A DNA stretch of 64,000 nucleotides from Streptomyces sp. CBMA152 (GCF_014596475.1 NZ_MECJ01000010.1:16853-80852); one strand, 5' to 3'; counted from the stretch's first letter, positions 16,630-27,118 are shown. Made by a program: numbers and translations. Notes: a model not told the origin generated them from the letters alone.

Positions 16630-17436
16630 CGGCTGCGCCTCGGCGTCCGGTACCGGCACCGCGGCACCGATGAACCGCCGCAGCGCGTCGCCGTGTTCGA
16701 CCCGCGCCGGGAACGCGTCCCCGGCGGTCAGCCGGGCGAGCTCCGCGATCGGGAGCGGCCGCTGCGAGGCGAGCAGCACCACGTTCCCGAACCGCCGCCC
16801 GCGCAGCACCGCCGGTTCGGCGATCAGTGCGACCTCGGCGAACACCGCCCGGAAATTGGCGAGTTGGGAGCGCAGGAAGGCGAAGGGCGCGCCGTCGGCG
16901 AGGTTGGCCACATAGAGCCCGCCGGGCTTCAGCACCCGCTCGGCGACCCGTGCGTACTCGACCGAGGTCAGGTGCGCGGGCACCCGGGAGCCGCCGAAGA
17001 CATCGGCGACCAGCAGATCGACCGAGTGGGCCGGGGCTTTCTCGGCCCAGCCGCGCGCGTCGTCCGCGTGCACCCGGATCCCACACCCCTCGGGCAGCGG
17101 CAGATGTTCGCCGACGAGCCCGATCAGCCCCCGGTCGGCCTCCACCACGTCCTGGCGCGAGCCGGGCCGGGTGGCCGCCACATAGCGGGGCAGCGTGAGC
17201 GCGCCACCGCCGAGGTGCAGGACGTCCAGCGGGGCGCCCTCCTCCCCCGCGCGGTCGACGACATGGGCGAGCCTGCGGGCGTACTCGAACTCGATGTACG
17301 TCGGGTCGTCGAGGTCGACGTACGACTGGGGCGCCCCGTTCACCGTGAGCAGCCAGGCCCGCTCCCGGTCCACGTCGGGCATCAGCTTGGCGGTGCCCCA
17401 GTCCACTGTCCGGCTGACCGGTATCGGCTCGTTCAC
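16591..17436 (-). CDS. Spermidine-synthase-like SAM-dependent methyltransferase-fold protein
   Basis: A 281-residue protein from GTG 17436. The Rossmann nucleotide-binding loop VLHLGGGALTLPRYVAATRPGS is followed by VVEADRGLIGL, HADDARGWAE and DLLVADVFGGSRVP, which is the order seen in the fused spermidine synthase family. The polyamine-synthase catalytic Asp environment is only partly conserved (DVFGGSRVPAHLTSVEY), so the exact reaction is uncertain. The C-terminal end overlaps the MFS gene by 39 bases on the opposite strand. It is probably co-transcribed with the patatin gene 28 bases upstream. Confidence 0.8.
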   Translation of the reverse strand: MNEPIPVSRTVDWGTAKLMPDVDRERAWLLTVNGAPQSYVDLDDPTYIEFEYARRLAHVVDRAGEEGAPLDVLHLGGGALTLPRYVAATRPGSRQDVVEADRGLIGLVGEHLPLPEGCGIRVHADDARGWAEKAPAHSVDLLVADVFGGSRVPAHLTSVEYARVAERVLKPGGLYVANLADGAPFAFLRSQLANFRAVFAEVALIAEPAVLRGRRFGNVVLLASQRPLPIAELARLTAGDAFPARVEHGDALRRFIGAAVPVPDAEAQPSPQPPDGAFGIG

Positions 17437-17464
17437 CGTCCCATTGTGCGTCAGCGGATGGTCC

Positions 17465-18304
17465 CTAGGACCAGAGCTCGGCCACGGCCGCCGCGTGGGC
17501 GGCCGCCTGGGCCCGGCCCGCTCGGGCGGCCGGGGCGCGGCGGGCGGGCTCAAGGGAGTTGCGGCCGAACGACCTGCGGGCGGCCGCGTCGGGCGTGAGG
17601 AGCTCGACGCGCGCGCCCGCCGCGATCAGCTTCGCCACCTGGGTGCGGGGCGAGTCCAGCGGGCCGCCGCCCATCGCCAGCGGGGCGAGCACCACCACCC
17701 GGTCGTACCCGGCGGCGAGCTGGGCGTTGGCCGGGGAGTGCACACCCCCGTCGATCCACCGGCGGCCCTCCACGCCCACGGTCGGCCACACTCCGGGCAC
17801 CGCGCAGCTGGCGGCGACCGCGTCCACCAGCTCCACCCCGCTCTCCCGGTCGAAGATCCGCAACTCGCCGCTGTCCGCCGCGACCGCCGTGATCCGCAGC
17901 CGCCGCCGGGGCCACTCGTGGGACACCAGCCGCCCCGCGATCACCGCGCGCCGCGCGGCCTCGCCGGGTGTGTCGGCGGCGAGCGCCATCCGCCCGAGCT
18001 TTCGCCCGTACTCCTCGGGCGTACGGGAGGTAAGCGCCGCACGGGCGAAACGGAACAGCGTGGCGGGGCCGAGGTGGGCCGGGATCTCGCCGTCCGGGCG
18101 GGCGAGCTGGCGCTCGTACAGCGCGGGCAGGTCGATGCGCCCCGAAGTGATCTGCGCGGCGACCACCGAGCCCGCCGAACTGCCGACGACCAGCTCGGCG
18201 CCGGTCACGTCGATGCCCGCCTCGGCGAGCCCGTACAGCATGCCGATCTCCCAGCCGACGCCGGTGATTCCGCCCGCGCCGAGCACGAGTGCCGTGTGTC
18301 CCAT
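17465..18304 (-). CDS. Patatin-like phospholipase
   Basis: A 279-residue protein with the patatin layout: the Gly-rich oxyanion loop LGAGGITGVGWEIG, nucleophile motif GSSAGS (Ser about residue 43) and the Asp of the dyad in WIDGGVHS (about residue 182). No signal peptide is present, so it is a cytoplasmic or membrane-associated lipid acyl hydrolase. ATG 18304 opens directly into the conserved domain. It follows tuf3 on the minus strand and precedes the methyltransferase-like gene. Confidence 0.9.
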   Translation of the reverse strand: MGHTALVLGAGGITGVGWEIGMLYGLAEAGIDVTGAELVVGSSAGSVVAAQITSGRIDLPALYERQLARPDGEIPAHLGPATLFRFARAALTSRTPEEYGRKLGRMALAADTPGEAARRAVIAGRLVSHEWPRRRLRITAVAADSGELRIFDRESGVELVDAVAASCAVPGVWPTVGVEGRRWIDGGVHSPANAQLAAGYDRVVVLAPLAMGGGPLDSPRTQVAKLIAAGARVELLTPDAAARRSFGRNSLEPARRAPAARAGRAQAAAHAAAVAELWS

Positions 18305-18380
18305 GCCGCAGAGTCTGACGGAGCGCGCGGAGCCCGCCTCCCTCGGGGTACCGAAGAAGACGGGCTCCTTGTGGCGCCGC

Positions 18381-19550
<1,170 letters not shown>

Positions 19551-19650
19551 GGCTGTGTCCCTCGGGATGCTGATGGCTCGAAGCCGCGACGGGACCCCTG
19601 AGTCCGACCGACCCTCCCCCTGCGGGGTCCGCCGGTCTCTCCGGGAAGGG

Positions 19651-19797
19651 TCAGCTTCGGGCGCCGTCGAGGGGCGCTGCGGCAGCGATGAACGCTGCGG
19701 CGGCCGCGATCGCCGCCGCCGCGAGGGCAGCCTTCGGCGCGTCCGCGACTGCGGACGGCGCTGCGAGGAAGGCGTGCCGGAACATGTGGCCGATCAT
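19651..19797 (-). CDS. Possible small alanine-rich membrane peptide
   Basis: A 48-codon ORF upstream of tuf3 on the same strand. It encodes [14 protein letters not shown] followed by a long Ala/Ile/Phe hydrophobic run that could span the membrane. The alanine run makes a chance ORF in GC-rich DNA plausible, and the ribosome site is poor. Apart from this ORF, 19551-19992 holds only GC-rich short inverted repeats before tuf3 and the promoter region of the next plus-strand gene. Confidence 0.25.
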   Translation of the reverse strand: MIGHMFRHAFLAAPSAVADAPKAALAAAAIAAAAAFIAAAAPLDGARS

Positions 19798-19992
19798 GCC
19801 CGGTGGGCGGGGCTCCGTCGAATGGTTTTCCCCGGCGGGGAGTTGGGGCGGCACCCCGCCGCGCGGGGTCTGCGGGCGGCTTCCGGCGCCGGGGGTCCGC
19901 CTCGGGATCGGAGCCGGGTGTTCACCTCGTCGTCGGGGCCGGTGCGATGTCCGTTACGGCGATCACATGCCCGGGTCGGTTAGTCTCCCCGG

Positions 19993-20712
19993 ATGCTCGA
20001 CGACCCCGTCGCCCGCCCGTCCGCCGGGCTCGCCGTGCGCTGCACCAGGGCCCTGCTCTCGCCCTGGTCCCGGCTCGCCCTGCTGGTCCTGGTGCTCGCG
20101 GCGGCCGTTACGACCGTGCTGCTGTTCCAGCCGCAGCGGCTGCTCGCCACGGGCTGGCCGCCGCAGCTCAGTGGTGGCGCGGCGGTCGTGCTCTTCGGTG
20201 TGGCGTACGGGCTGTGCACCGCGGCGTTCGTGCCGCGCCCCCTGCTGAACCTCGCCGCGGGCGCCCTCTTCGGTTCGTCGGCGGGCCTGGCCTCGGCGCT
20301 CGCCGGGACCGTGCTGGGCGCCGGGATCTCGTTCGGGCTCGGCCGGGTGCTCGGCCAGGACGCGCTGCGGCCGCTGCTGCGGGGCCGCTGGCTGACGGCG
20401 GCGGACGGCCAGCTGAGCCGGCACGGCTTCCGCTCGATGCTGGCGATCCGGCTCTTCCCCGGCGTCCCGTTCGCCGCGGCCAACTACTGCGCGGCCGTCT
20501 CGCGGATGGGCTGGCTGCCGTTCCTGCTGGCGACGGGGCTCGGCTCGATCCCCAACACGGCGGCGTACGTGGTCGCGGGCAGCCGCGCCGCGTCCCCGAG
20601 TTCGCCGGTGTTCCTGATCGCGATGGGCTTCATCGCGGTGACGGGCGTGGGCGCGGCGGTCCTGGCCTGGTTCAAGCGCCACCGGCTGGCCGGGAAGCCG
20701 ACGGGCGACTGA
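19993..20712 (+). CDS. TVP38/TMEM64 (VTT-domain) membrane protein
   Basis: A 239-residue protein with about six membrane spans. The VTT/SNARE-associated domain is marked by AAGALFGSSAGLASALAGTVLGAGISFGLGR and IRLFPGVPFAAANYCAAVSRM (the F-P-x-x-P-F-x-x-x-N-Y pattern). Relatives include DedA proteins; a role in lipid movement across the membrane is likely but unproven. The ATG at 19993 has no evident ribosome site. It is convergent with the crotonase gene eight bases away. Confidence 0.85.
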   Translation: MLDDPVARPSAGLAVRCTRALLSPWSRLALLVLVLAAAVTTVLLFQPQRLLATGWPPQLSGGAAVVLFGVAYGLCTAAFVPRPLLNLAAGALFGSSAGLASALAGTVLGAGISFGLGRVLGQDALRPLLRGRWLTAADGQLSRHGFRSMLAIRLFPGVPFAAANYCAAVSRMGWLPFLLATGLGSIPNTAAYVVAGSRAASPSSPVFLIAMGFIAVTGVGAAVLAWFKRHRLAGKPTGD

Positions 20713-20719
20713 GCCGGGG

Positions 20720-21478
20720 TCAGCTGAAGGATCCGTGCCGCCCCTCACCCGACGCGAACCGCGCCACCCCCTCGGCCGCCACCTTCAGGGACCGTACGCC
20801 GTGGGCGAGTTCATTGCGCAGGGCCTCCGGCTCGCTCATGCCCTCCTGCTCCAGCATCGCGAGACGGTCCTCGCGCAGGCACAGCTGCGGGAACGCGGCG
20901 ATCTCGGCCGCCAGCGCCTCGGCCGCCGCCCGGGCCGTCCCGGTCTGCACCACCCGGTCCGCGAGGCCGATGGCCAGCGCCTCGGCGGCGTCCACCGGGC
21001 GCCCGGTCAGGACCAGGTCCATCGCACGCCCCGCGCCGATCAGCCGGGGCAGCCGTACCGTACCGCCGTCGATCAGCGGGACGCCCCAGCGGCGGCAGAA
21101 GACGCCGAACACCGCGTCCTGTTCGGCCACCCGAAGATCGCACCAGAGCGCCAGCTCCAGACCGCCCGCCACGGCGTGGCCCGCCACCGCCGCGATCACC
21201 GGCTTGGAGAGCCGCATCCGGGTCGGTCCCATCGGGCCGTCGCCCTCCTCGGCGACCACGTTGCCCCTGTCGGTGCCGAACGCCTTGAGGTCCGCTCCCG
21301 CGCAGAACGTGCCGCCCTCGCCCCAGAGCACGGCGACCGCCGCCTCGTCGTCGGCCTCGAAGGCCCGGAAGGCATCGGCGAGGGCGCGGGCGGTGGGGCC
21401 GTCGACGGCGTTGCGCGCGCCGGGCCGCGAGAGCACCACGGTCGTGACGGGGCCATTGCGTTCACTGCGTACGGTCAT
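20720..21478 (-). CDS. Enoyl-CoA hydratase/isomerase (crotonase) family
   Basis: A 252-residue crotonase-fold protein from ATG 21478. The CoA/oxyanion motif GEGGTFCAGADLKAFG and the second oxyanion loop HAVAGGLELALWCDLRVAEQDAVFGVFCRRWGVPLIDGG are intact. The Glu pair of classical hydratases is not clearly both present: the usual E in the PExxLG region is replaced by FCRRWGVPL. Isomerase or other crotonase chemistry is therefore possible. It is divergent from the SnoaL-like gene. Confidence 0.85.
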   Translation of the reverse strand: MTVRSERNGPVTTVVLSRPGARNAVDGPTARALADAFRAFEADDEAAVAVLWGEGGTFCAGADLKAFGTDRGNVVAEEGDGPMGPTRMRLSKPVIAAVAGHAVAGGLELALWCDLRVAEQDAVFGVFCRRWGVPLIDGGTVRLPRLIGAGRAMDLVLTGRPVDAAEALAIGLADRVVQTGTARAAAEALAAEIAAFPQLCLREDRLAMLEQEGMSEPEALRNELAHGVRSLKVAAEGVARFASGEGRHGSFS

Positions 21479-21589
21479 GGCGCCCACGGGTAGCACGTAC
21501 GTTCCGCCGCCCACAAGAGCCACCCCGCCACCGCGGCCCGGCCCGTCGGCACTCTTGGCCTGCCGCCCCCGCTGCCCGAGACTGACCCG

Positions 21590-22072
21590 ATGACCCAGCG
21601 TGTGGAACTCGCGACCGTGATGGACCGGCTCGCCATCGACGAACTCATCACCGGCTATGCGGCGGCCGTCGACGACGCCGACTGGGCCGCGTACGGGGCG
21701 CTGTTCACCCCCGACGGACGCGCCGACTACCGCGCGGCGGGCGGCACCGAGGGACCGGCCGCCGAGGTGGCGGCCTGGCTCGCGGAGACCATGCGGCTCT
21801 TCCCCGTCCGCCAGCATCTGATCGTGAACCGGCTGCTCACCCTCCAGGACCTGGGCGGCTACCCGGGCGACCGGGCGCGCGTGCGGGCCGACTACATCAA
21901 CCCGATGTGCTTCGGCGCGGGCGCCAACGGCGACGGCGGACCGGCCGAGCCCAACTTCGTCTCCGGCGGCCGGTACGCCTTCGCCCTGCGGCGTACGGAA
22001 CCCGGCTGGCGCATCGACGCGGTGACCGTCCAGGAGAAGTGGCGGCATGTGTCGGGGGCGCTCGGCACCTGA
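21590..22072 (+). CDS. SnoaL-like/NTF2-fold protein
   Basis: A 160-residue alpha+beta-barrel protein opening VMDRLAIDELITGYAAAVDDADWAAYGALFTPDGRADY, typical of the SnoaL_4 group of hydroxylating/isomerising or non-enzymatic proteins. The DW and FxxDG positions are conserved, but no catalytic assignment can be made. No ribosome site precedes the ATG, so a leaderless start is likely. Confidence 0.8.
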   Translation: MTQRVELATVMDRLAIDELITGYAAAVDDADWAAYGALFTPDGRADYRAAGGTEGPAAEVAAWLAETMRLFPVRQHLIVNRLLTLQDLGGYPGDRARVRADYINPMCFGAGANGDGGPAEPNFVSGGRYAFALRRTEPGWRIDAVTVQEKWRHVSGALGT

Positions 22073-22087
22073 CCCGGCACATGGGAG

Positions 22088-22157
22088 ACGCGCACCGGGG
22101 CAGACACCCGGAAAGCACACTGAAGACGCACACTGGGGGCGGACACGCGAAAAGCAC
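22088..22157. repeat. Imperfect direct repeat before lnt
   Basis: Units of 31 and 32 bases (22088-22118 and 22126-22157) agree at about 26 of 32 positions with a period of 38 bases. They end shortly before the lnt ribosome site. Origin could be a local duplication or paired regulator sites. Confidence 0.5.
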
Positions 22158-22183
22158 CGCTCAGGGTGGTCGAGGAGGCGCGC

Positions 22184-23776
22184 ATGCGGATTCCGGTCGG
22201 GCTGCGGCATCTGCTCGCGGGGCTGCGCCGCCGCGTGGCGGTCTCGCGGTGGTGGCGCGGCGGCGCCGCCCTGCTCGCCGGGGCGCTCCCGGCGCTGGCC
22301 TTCCCGGCGCCGAGCCTGTGGTGGTTCGCATACGTCGCGCTCGTGCCGTGGCTGCTGCTGATCCGCTCGGCCCGCGACGGACGCCGGGCGGCCGTGGACG
22401 GCTGGCTCGGCGGGACCGGGTTCATGATGGCGGTCCACCACTGGCTGATGCCGAGCCTGAACGTGTTCATCGTCGTCCTCGCCGCGCTGCTCGGGCTGCT
22501 GTGGGCGCCCTGGGGCGCGATGGCGCGGTCGCTGCTGCGGGGCAGGGTGTCCACCGGCCGCGCGCTCGCCGCGCTCGCGGTGCTGCCCTCGGGCTGGCTG
22601 ATGGTCGAACTGGTCCGGTCCTGGCAGGGGTTGGGCGGGCCGTGGGGGCTGCTCGGATCCAGCCAGTGGCAGGTGGTGCCCGCGCTGCGGCTCGCCTCGG
22701 TCGGCGGGGTGTGGCTGGTGAGCCTGTTCGTGGTGGCGGCCAATGTCGCGGTGACGGTCCTGGTGGTGGCGCCCCAGGCCCGTACCCCGGCCGCGGCCGC
22801 GGTGCTGGCCGGGGCCGTGGCCACCGGAGCGGTGTGGCTGTGGGCCCCGCACACCGAACGGGCGGGCCGGGTGCGGGTCGCCGTCGTCCAGCCCGGCGTC
22901 TACGAGAACGGCGACGCCCGCTTCGCCCGCAGCGAGGCCCTGACCCGGTCCCTGGTGGGCAAGGACGTCGGGCTCGTGGTGTGGGGCGAGAGCAGCGTCG
23001 GCGCGGATCTGACGGCCCGGCCCGATCTCGCGGCCCGGATCGCCACGCTGTCGCGGGCGGTGGGCGCCGACATCCTGGTGAACGTGGACGCGCGCCGCGC
23101 CGACCGGCCCGGGATCTTCAAGAGCACGGTCCTGGTCGGGCCGGACGGGCCGACCGGTGACCGCTACGACAAGATGCGCCTGGTGCCGTTCGGCGAGTAC
23201 ATCCCGGCCCGCTCGCTGCTCGGCTGGGCCACCTCGGTGGGCAAGGCGGCGGGCGAGGACCGGCGCCGGGGCACGACACCGGTGGTGATGACGCTCCCGG
23301 ACGGGCTGCGGGTCGGCCCGGTCATCTGCTTCGAGTCGGCGTTCCCCGACATGAGCCGCCATCTGGTGCGCGACGGAGCCCAGTTGATCGTCGCCCAGTC
23401 CTCGACCTCGTCCTTCCAGCACAGCTGGGCGCCCGCGCAGCACGCCTCGCTCGCCGCGCTGCGGGCCGCCGAGACGGGCCGCCCGGCCGTGCACGCCACG
23501 CTGACCGGGATCAGCGCGGCGTACGGTCCGGACGGCGAGCGCATCGGCCACCGGCTGGGCACCGACCGCAGTGCGAGCGCCGTCTACGACATGCCGCTGG
23601 CGCACGGCTCCACGCTCTACGACCGGTTCGGCGACTGGGCGGTGTACTCGGCCCTGGTCGTCCTCGCCGCGTACTGCGCCGTCGAGGGACGGCGCTCGCT
23701 CAGGAGGCCTGCTCCAGAGCCTCCCGTACCACCCGCTCGCACAGCTCATGAGTCGCCAGCGCGTCGCGTGCGCTGA
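22184..23776 (+). CDS. lnt: Apolipoprotein N-acyltransferase
   Basis: A 530-residue protein from ATG 22184, placed six bases after GAGGAGG. The N-terminal third is membrane-embedded (several spans to about residue 215). The C-terminal nitrilase-like domain carries the Glu-Lys-Cys triad in WGESSVG (about 267), YDKMRLVPFGEY (about 328) and VICFES (about 381). The enzyme adds the third acyl chain to mature lipoproteins in the membrane. Candidate lipoprotein substrates in the window are at 25378, 27225 and 34133. Its last 77 bases overlap the convergent oxidoreductase gene; the proline-rich tail is encoded there. Confidence 0.92.
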   Translation: MRIPVGLRHLLAGLRRRVAVSRWWRGGAALLAGALPALAFPAPSLWWFAYVALVPWLLLIRSARDGRRAAVDGWLGGTGFMMAVHHWLMPSLNVFIVVLAALLGLLWAPWGAMARSLLRGRVSTGRALAALAVLPSGWLMVELVRSWQGLGGPWGLLGSSQWQVVPALRLASVGGVWLVSLFVVAANVAVTVLVVAPQARTPAAAAVLAGAVATGAVWLWAPHTERAGRVRVAVVQPGVYENGDARFARSEALTRSLVGKDVGLVVWGESSVGADLTARPDLAARIATLSRAVGADILVNVDARRADRPGIFKSTVLVGPDGPTGDRYDKMRLVPFGEYIPARSLLGWATSVGKAAGEDRRRGTTPVVMTLPDGLRVGPVICFESAFPDMSRHLVRDGAQLIVAQSSTSSFQHSWAPAQHASLAALRAAETGRPAVHATLTGISAAYGPDGERIGHRLGTDRSASAVYDMPLAHGSTLYDRFGDWAVYSALVVLAAYCAVEGRRSLRRPAPEPPVPPARTAHESPARRVR

Positions 23777-24605
23777 GCAGCTTTCCGGCCCGTACGGCGT
23801 CGAGGAAGGCGTGGACCGACTGCTCGATGCCGCGCTGGCGGGCCACCGGCACCCAGTCGCCGCGCCGGCGCAGGGTCGGCTGGCCCTTGTGGTCGACGAT
23901 CTCGGCGAGGTTGAGCACCTGGCGCTTGGTGTCCTGCCCGGAGACCTCCAGGATCTCCTCGGTGGAACCGTTCATCCGGTTCATCGTGCCGATGGCGGTG
24001 AAGCCGTCGCCGGAGAGCTGGAGGACGACGTGCTCCATCAGGCCCTCGCGCACCCGCGCCCGTACCACCGTGTGCTCGACGGGGCCCGGCGCCAGGAAGC
24101 GCAGGGTGTCGACGACATGGATGAAGTCGTCGAGGACCATGGTGCGCGGGTCCTCGGGCAGGCCGACGCGGTTCTTCTGCATCAGGATGAGCTCGCGCGG
24201 GTGCTCGGCGCACTGGGCATAGCCGGGCGCGAGGCGCCGGTTGAACCCGACGGCGAGGCTCACACCGCGCTCCTCGGCGAGCTCCACCAGCCGCTCGGAG
24301 TCCGCGAGTTCATACGCCATCGGCTTGTCCACGTACGTCGGGACGCCCGCTTCCAGGAGCCGGGTGACGATCGCCGGGTGCACGGCGGTCGGCGCGTGCA
24401 CGAACGCCGCGTCGAGGCCCTGCGCGATCAGCGCGTCGAGCTCGGTGTGGCGCCGCTCGGCCGGGATGTGGTGGGTGTCCGCGACGCGCGCGAGGGTGGC
24501 GGGAGTGCGGGTCTGCAGATGCAGCTCCGCGCCGGGGAGTGTGGTCAGGACCGGCAGATAGGCCTTCTGTGCGATGTCCCCGAGTCCGATGCAGCCGACC
24601 TTCAC
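23700..24605 (-). CDS. Gfo/Idh/MocA-family oxidoreductase
   Basis: A 301-residue NAD(P)-dependent dehydrogenase-like protein. The N-terminal Rossmann motif is VGCIGLGDIAQKAYLPVL, and the family EKP motif appears as VDKPMAY (EKP to DKP), followed by GFNRRLAPGY. Substrates in this family are mostly sugars, inositols or related polyols; none can be named. The C-terminal 26 codons overlap lnt on the opposite strand. Confidence 0.88.
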   Translation of the reverse strand: MKVGCIGLGDIAQKAYLPVLTTLPGAELHLQTRTPATLARVADTHHIPAERRHTELDALIAQGLDAAFVHAPTAVHPAIVTRLLEAGVPTYVDKPMAYELADSERLVELAEERGVSLAVGFNRRLAPGYAQCAEHPRELILMQKNRVGLPEDPRTMVLDDFIHVVDTLRFLAPGPVEHTVVRARVREGLMEHVVLQLSGDGFTAIGTMNRMNGSTEEILEVSGQDTKRQVLNLAEIVDHKGQPTLRRRGDWVPVARQRGIEQSVHAFLDAVRAGKLLSARDALATHELCERVVREALEQAS

Positions 24606-24747
24606 GAAGTCTCCTGTCGCCGTCCGACGTCACGCTTGCTTGCCTGATCAGCATACGGGTGCCGGGCATACCGCCCGATAGGTGGCCGGATCCACCGGGG
24701 TCCTAAACCCCTGGCGGCCGCGTCGCCCATCCGTGAGGATGGCCGCC

Positions 24748-25269
24748 ATGACGACGACTCAGACGCCCGACCGCCATGAGCCCGCCCTCGACGCCGCCGA
24801 GCTGCCCATGCTCGTGGGGTGGCTGGACTACCACCGCGAGACGCTGGCCCTGAAGTGTTCCGGGCTCAGTGACGAACAGCTCAGGACGGCCTCGATGCCG
24901 CCCTCCACGCTGACCCTGATGGGCCTGGTGCGGCACATGGCCGAGGTCGAGCAGCACTGGTTCAGCAATGTCTTCGGCGGCGAGAACGGCAAGGCGCACT
25001 TCTACACCGACGAGGACCCGGACGGCGACTTCCACCCCGGGCCCGCGGACACCATGGAGGTGGCGCTGGCCACCTGGCAGGGCGAGATCGACAAGGCCCG
25101 CACCCAGGCGGCCGGACACTCGCTCGACACCCTGAGCAAGGGCACCGCCCGCAAGGGACAGCACGTCAACCTGCGCTGGATCTACACGCACATGATCGAG
25201 GAGTACGCGCGCCACAACGGCCACGCCGACCTGCTGCGCGAGGCCATCGACGGCACGACCGGCGACTGA
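24748..25269 (+). CDS. DinB-family (DUF664) protein
   Basis: A 173-residue four-helix DinB/YfiT-like protein. Metal-ligand histidines are seen in LVRHMAEVEQHWF and IEEYARHNGHADLLRE, the pattern of mycothiol-dependent DinB-superfamily enzymes. ATG 24748 is chosen because GAGG sits nine bases upstream; the ATG at 24739 would touch that GAGG. It is a candidate thiol transferase or detoxification protein. It is unrelated to the DNA polymerase also called DinB at 53529. Confidence 0.85.
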   Translation: MTTTQTPDRHEPALDAAELPMLVGWLDYHRETLALKCSGLSDEQLRTASMPPSTLTLMGLVRHMAEVEQHWFSNVFGGENGKAHFYTDEDPDGDFHPGPADTMEVALATWQGEIDKARTQAAGHSLDTLSKGTARKGQHVNLRWIYTHMIEEYARHNGHADLLREAIDGTTGD

Positions 25270-25377
25270 CCGCAGACCTGTCACCGACTCCCCTCGCTTT
25301 GATCGCCGTCACTCGTGCGGGCCATTCCTGGCCCGCACGCTCCCCCAACGGGCCCCGCACCCACCAGAGTTGAGCGG

Positions 25378-25818
25378 GTGCACCGAACACGAAACGCAGC
25401 GAGGCTCCTGGTCGGCGTGGCCGCCCTGACGGTATCCGGGTGCGTCACCGTCGAGCGCGGACCCGGCGAACGGCCACCGGCGCCGCCGCCTCCCCGGCTC
25501 ACCAGCGAGCGCGCCGACCGCAAAGTGGCGCCGCAGATCGTCCAGGCGCCGGTCCGCGAGGCCCTGGACACGGCGCTCCCGCCGGTCCCCTCGCCTCGGG
25601 CCTCGACCCCGGCTCCCGCTCCGGCCCCGCGCCGCCCCGACCGGGTGCCCCAGCCCCGCCCGCGCCCCACGGCCCACCGGGCCGCCCCGCACGCCCCGGC
25701 CCCGACCCCGCCGCCGTCGGCCACCGGCGACGACGTCTGCGCCCTGGGCCGGTCGCTGGGCGGCTGGACCCCGGACAGCCCCGCATCCCGTATCTGCGAC
25801 CAGACATACGGGAGGTGA
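25378..25818 (+). CDS. Small proline-rich lipoprotein
   Basis: A 146-residue protein from GTG 25378. A short signal peptide ends in the lipobox V-S-G-C22. It is followed by a long Pro/Ala/Arg-rich linker that would cross the cell wall and a short C-terminal domain with two Cys (DDVCALGRSLGGW...SRICDQTYGR). The composition suggests a wall-spanning tether with a small disulfide-bonded end. No enzymatic motif is visible. The start has no good ribosome site. Confidence 0.75.
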   Translation: MHRTRNAARLLVGVAALTVSGCVTVERGPGERPPAPPPPRLTSERADRKVAPQIVQAPVREALDTALPPVPSPRASTPAPAPAPRRPDRVPQPRPRPTAHRAAPHAPAPTPPPSATGDDVCALGRSLGGWTPDSPASRICDQTYGR

Positions 25819-25936
25819 CAGGAGGTACGGGGAAGCAGCGAGACATACGGGAAGTCGTGAGATGAGCCCGATTGTCAGTGGCTGCGGTTAGCGTCGCCCT
25901 GATCGGATGCGTACGAACAGGTCGGCGGAGGACGCG

Positions 25937-26410
25937 GTGACGGAGCAGCAGGAGACGTCGGAGGACGTCGTCATGACCCGGATCGGGCAGGCGCTGATGC
26001 TCCTGCACGGCGGCGACCGCGAGGAGGCCCGCAACCGCCTGGGCGCCATCTGGGCGGAGATCGGCGAGCACGGCGACCCGCTGCACCGCTGCACGCTGGC
26101 GCACTACATGGCGGACGCGCAGGACGACGCGGGCGATGAACTAGCCTGGGATCTACGGGCGTTGGCGGCCGCCGACGGTCTGAGCCAGGACCGTCTCGAC
26201 GAGCACCACGCCTCGCTGGCGGTCAAGGCACTGTATCCGTCGCTCCACCTCAACCTGGCGGCCGACTATGTGAAGCTGCACCGCCCGGACGCCGCCCGCA
26301 TCCATCTGGAGCGGGCGCACACGGCCCTGGACGCGCTCGCGAACGACGCGTACGGGAACGGCATCCGGGCCGCGCTCGACCGCCTGGAGCGGCAGCTGGA
26401 GGGCGCGTGA
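25937..26410 (+). CDS. Conserved streptomycete helical-repeat (TPR-like) protein
   Basis: A 157-residue protein from GTG 25937, five bases after GGAGG. Helix pairs with tetratricopeptide-like spacing run through it (ALMLLHGGDREEARNRLGAIWAEIGEHGDPLHRCTLAHYMADAQ, SLHLNLAADYVKLHRPDAARIHLERAH). An in-frame ATG at 25907 would add ten residues. Probably a cytoplasmic protein-interaction module of unknown role. Confidence 0.75.
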   Translation: MTEQQETSEDVVMTRIGQALMLLHGGDREEARNRLGAIWAEIGEHGDPLHRCTLAHYMADAQDDAGDELAWDLRALAAADGLSQDRLDEHHASLAVKALYPSLHLNLAADYVKLHRPDAARIHLERAHTALDALANDAYGNGIRAALDRLERQLEGA

Positions 26411-26434
26411 GGCGCCCTCCGGCGGCCGCCCGGG

Positions 26435-27118
26435 TCAGCCCAGGTCGGGGATGCGCCAGTCGATCGGCGCGTGGCCCTGGGCCGCGACCGCGGCGTCGAT
26501 CTGGGTGAAGGGCTTCGAGCCGAAGAACTTCTTGGCCGACAGCGGCGAGGGGTGGGCACCCTTCACCACGACGTGCCGCTCCTCGTCGATCAGGGGGAGC
26601 TTCTTCTGCGCGTAGTTCCCCCACAGCACGAAGACCGCCGGGTCGGGGCGCTCGGCGACCGCGCGGATCACCGCGTCGGTGAACTTCTCCCAGCCCTTGT
26701 TCTTGTGGGAGTTGGCCTCGCCCGCGCGGACGGTGAGCACCGCGTTGAGCAGCAGGACGCCCTGCTCGGCCCACGGCATCAGATAGCCGTTGTCCGGCAC
26801 CGGGTGGCCGAGCTCCTCCTTCATCTCCTTGTAGATGTTGCGCAGCGAGGGCGGGGTCTTCACGCCCGGCCGCACGGAGAAGCACAGACCGTGCCCCTGG
26901 CCCTCGCCGTGGTACGGGTCCTGGCCGAGGACCAGGACCTTCACCTTGTCGTACGGCGTCGCGTCCAGGGCGGCGAAGACCTCCTCGCGGGGCGGGTAGA
27001 CGGGACCCTTCGCCCGCTCCTCCTCGACGAACTCGGTGAGCTCCTTGAAGTAGGGCTTCTGAAGCTCCTCGCCGAGGACGCCGCGCCAGGACTCGGGCAG
27101 CATGGCGATGTCGGTCAC
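26435..27118 (-). CDS. ung: Uracil-DNA glycosylase (family 1)
   Basis: A 227-residue enzyme from GTG 27118, eight bases after GGAGG. Catalytic Asp67 lies in GQDPYHG, the uracil-recognition segment is LLLNAVLTVRAGEANSHKNKGWEKF, and the DNA-binding loop is HPSPLSAKKFFG. It removes uracil from DNA to start base-excision repair. It is convergent with the TPR-like gene 24 bases away. Confidence 0.96.
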   Translation of the reverse strand: MTDIAMLPESWRGVLGEELQKPYFKELTEFVEEERAKGPVYPPREEVFAALDATPYDKVKVLVLGQDPYHGEGQGHGLCFSVRPGVKTPPSLRNIYKEMKEELGHPVPDNGYLMPWAEQGVLLLNAVLTVRAGEANSHKNKGWEKFTDAVIRAVAERPDPAVFVLWGNYAQKKLPLIDEERHVVVKGAHPSPLSAKKFFGSKPFTQIDAAVAAQGHAPIDWRIPDLG

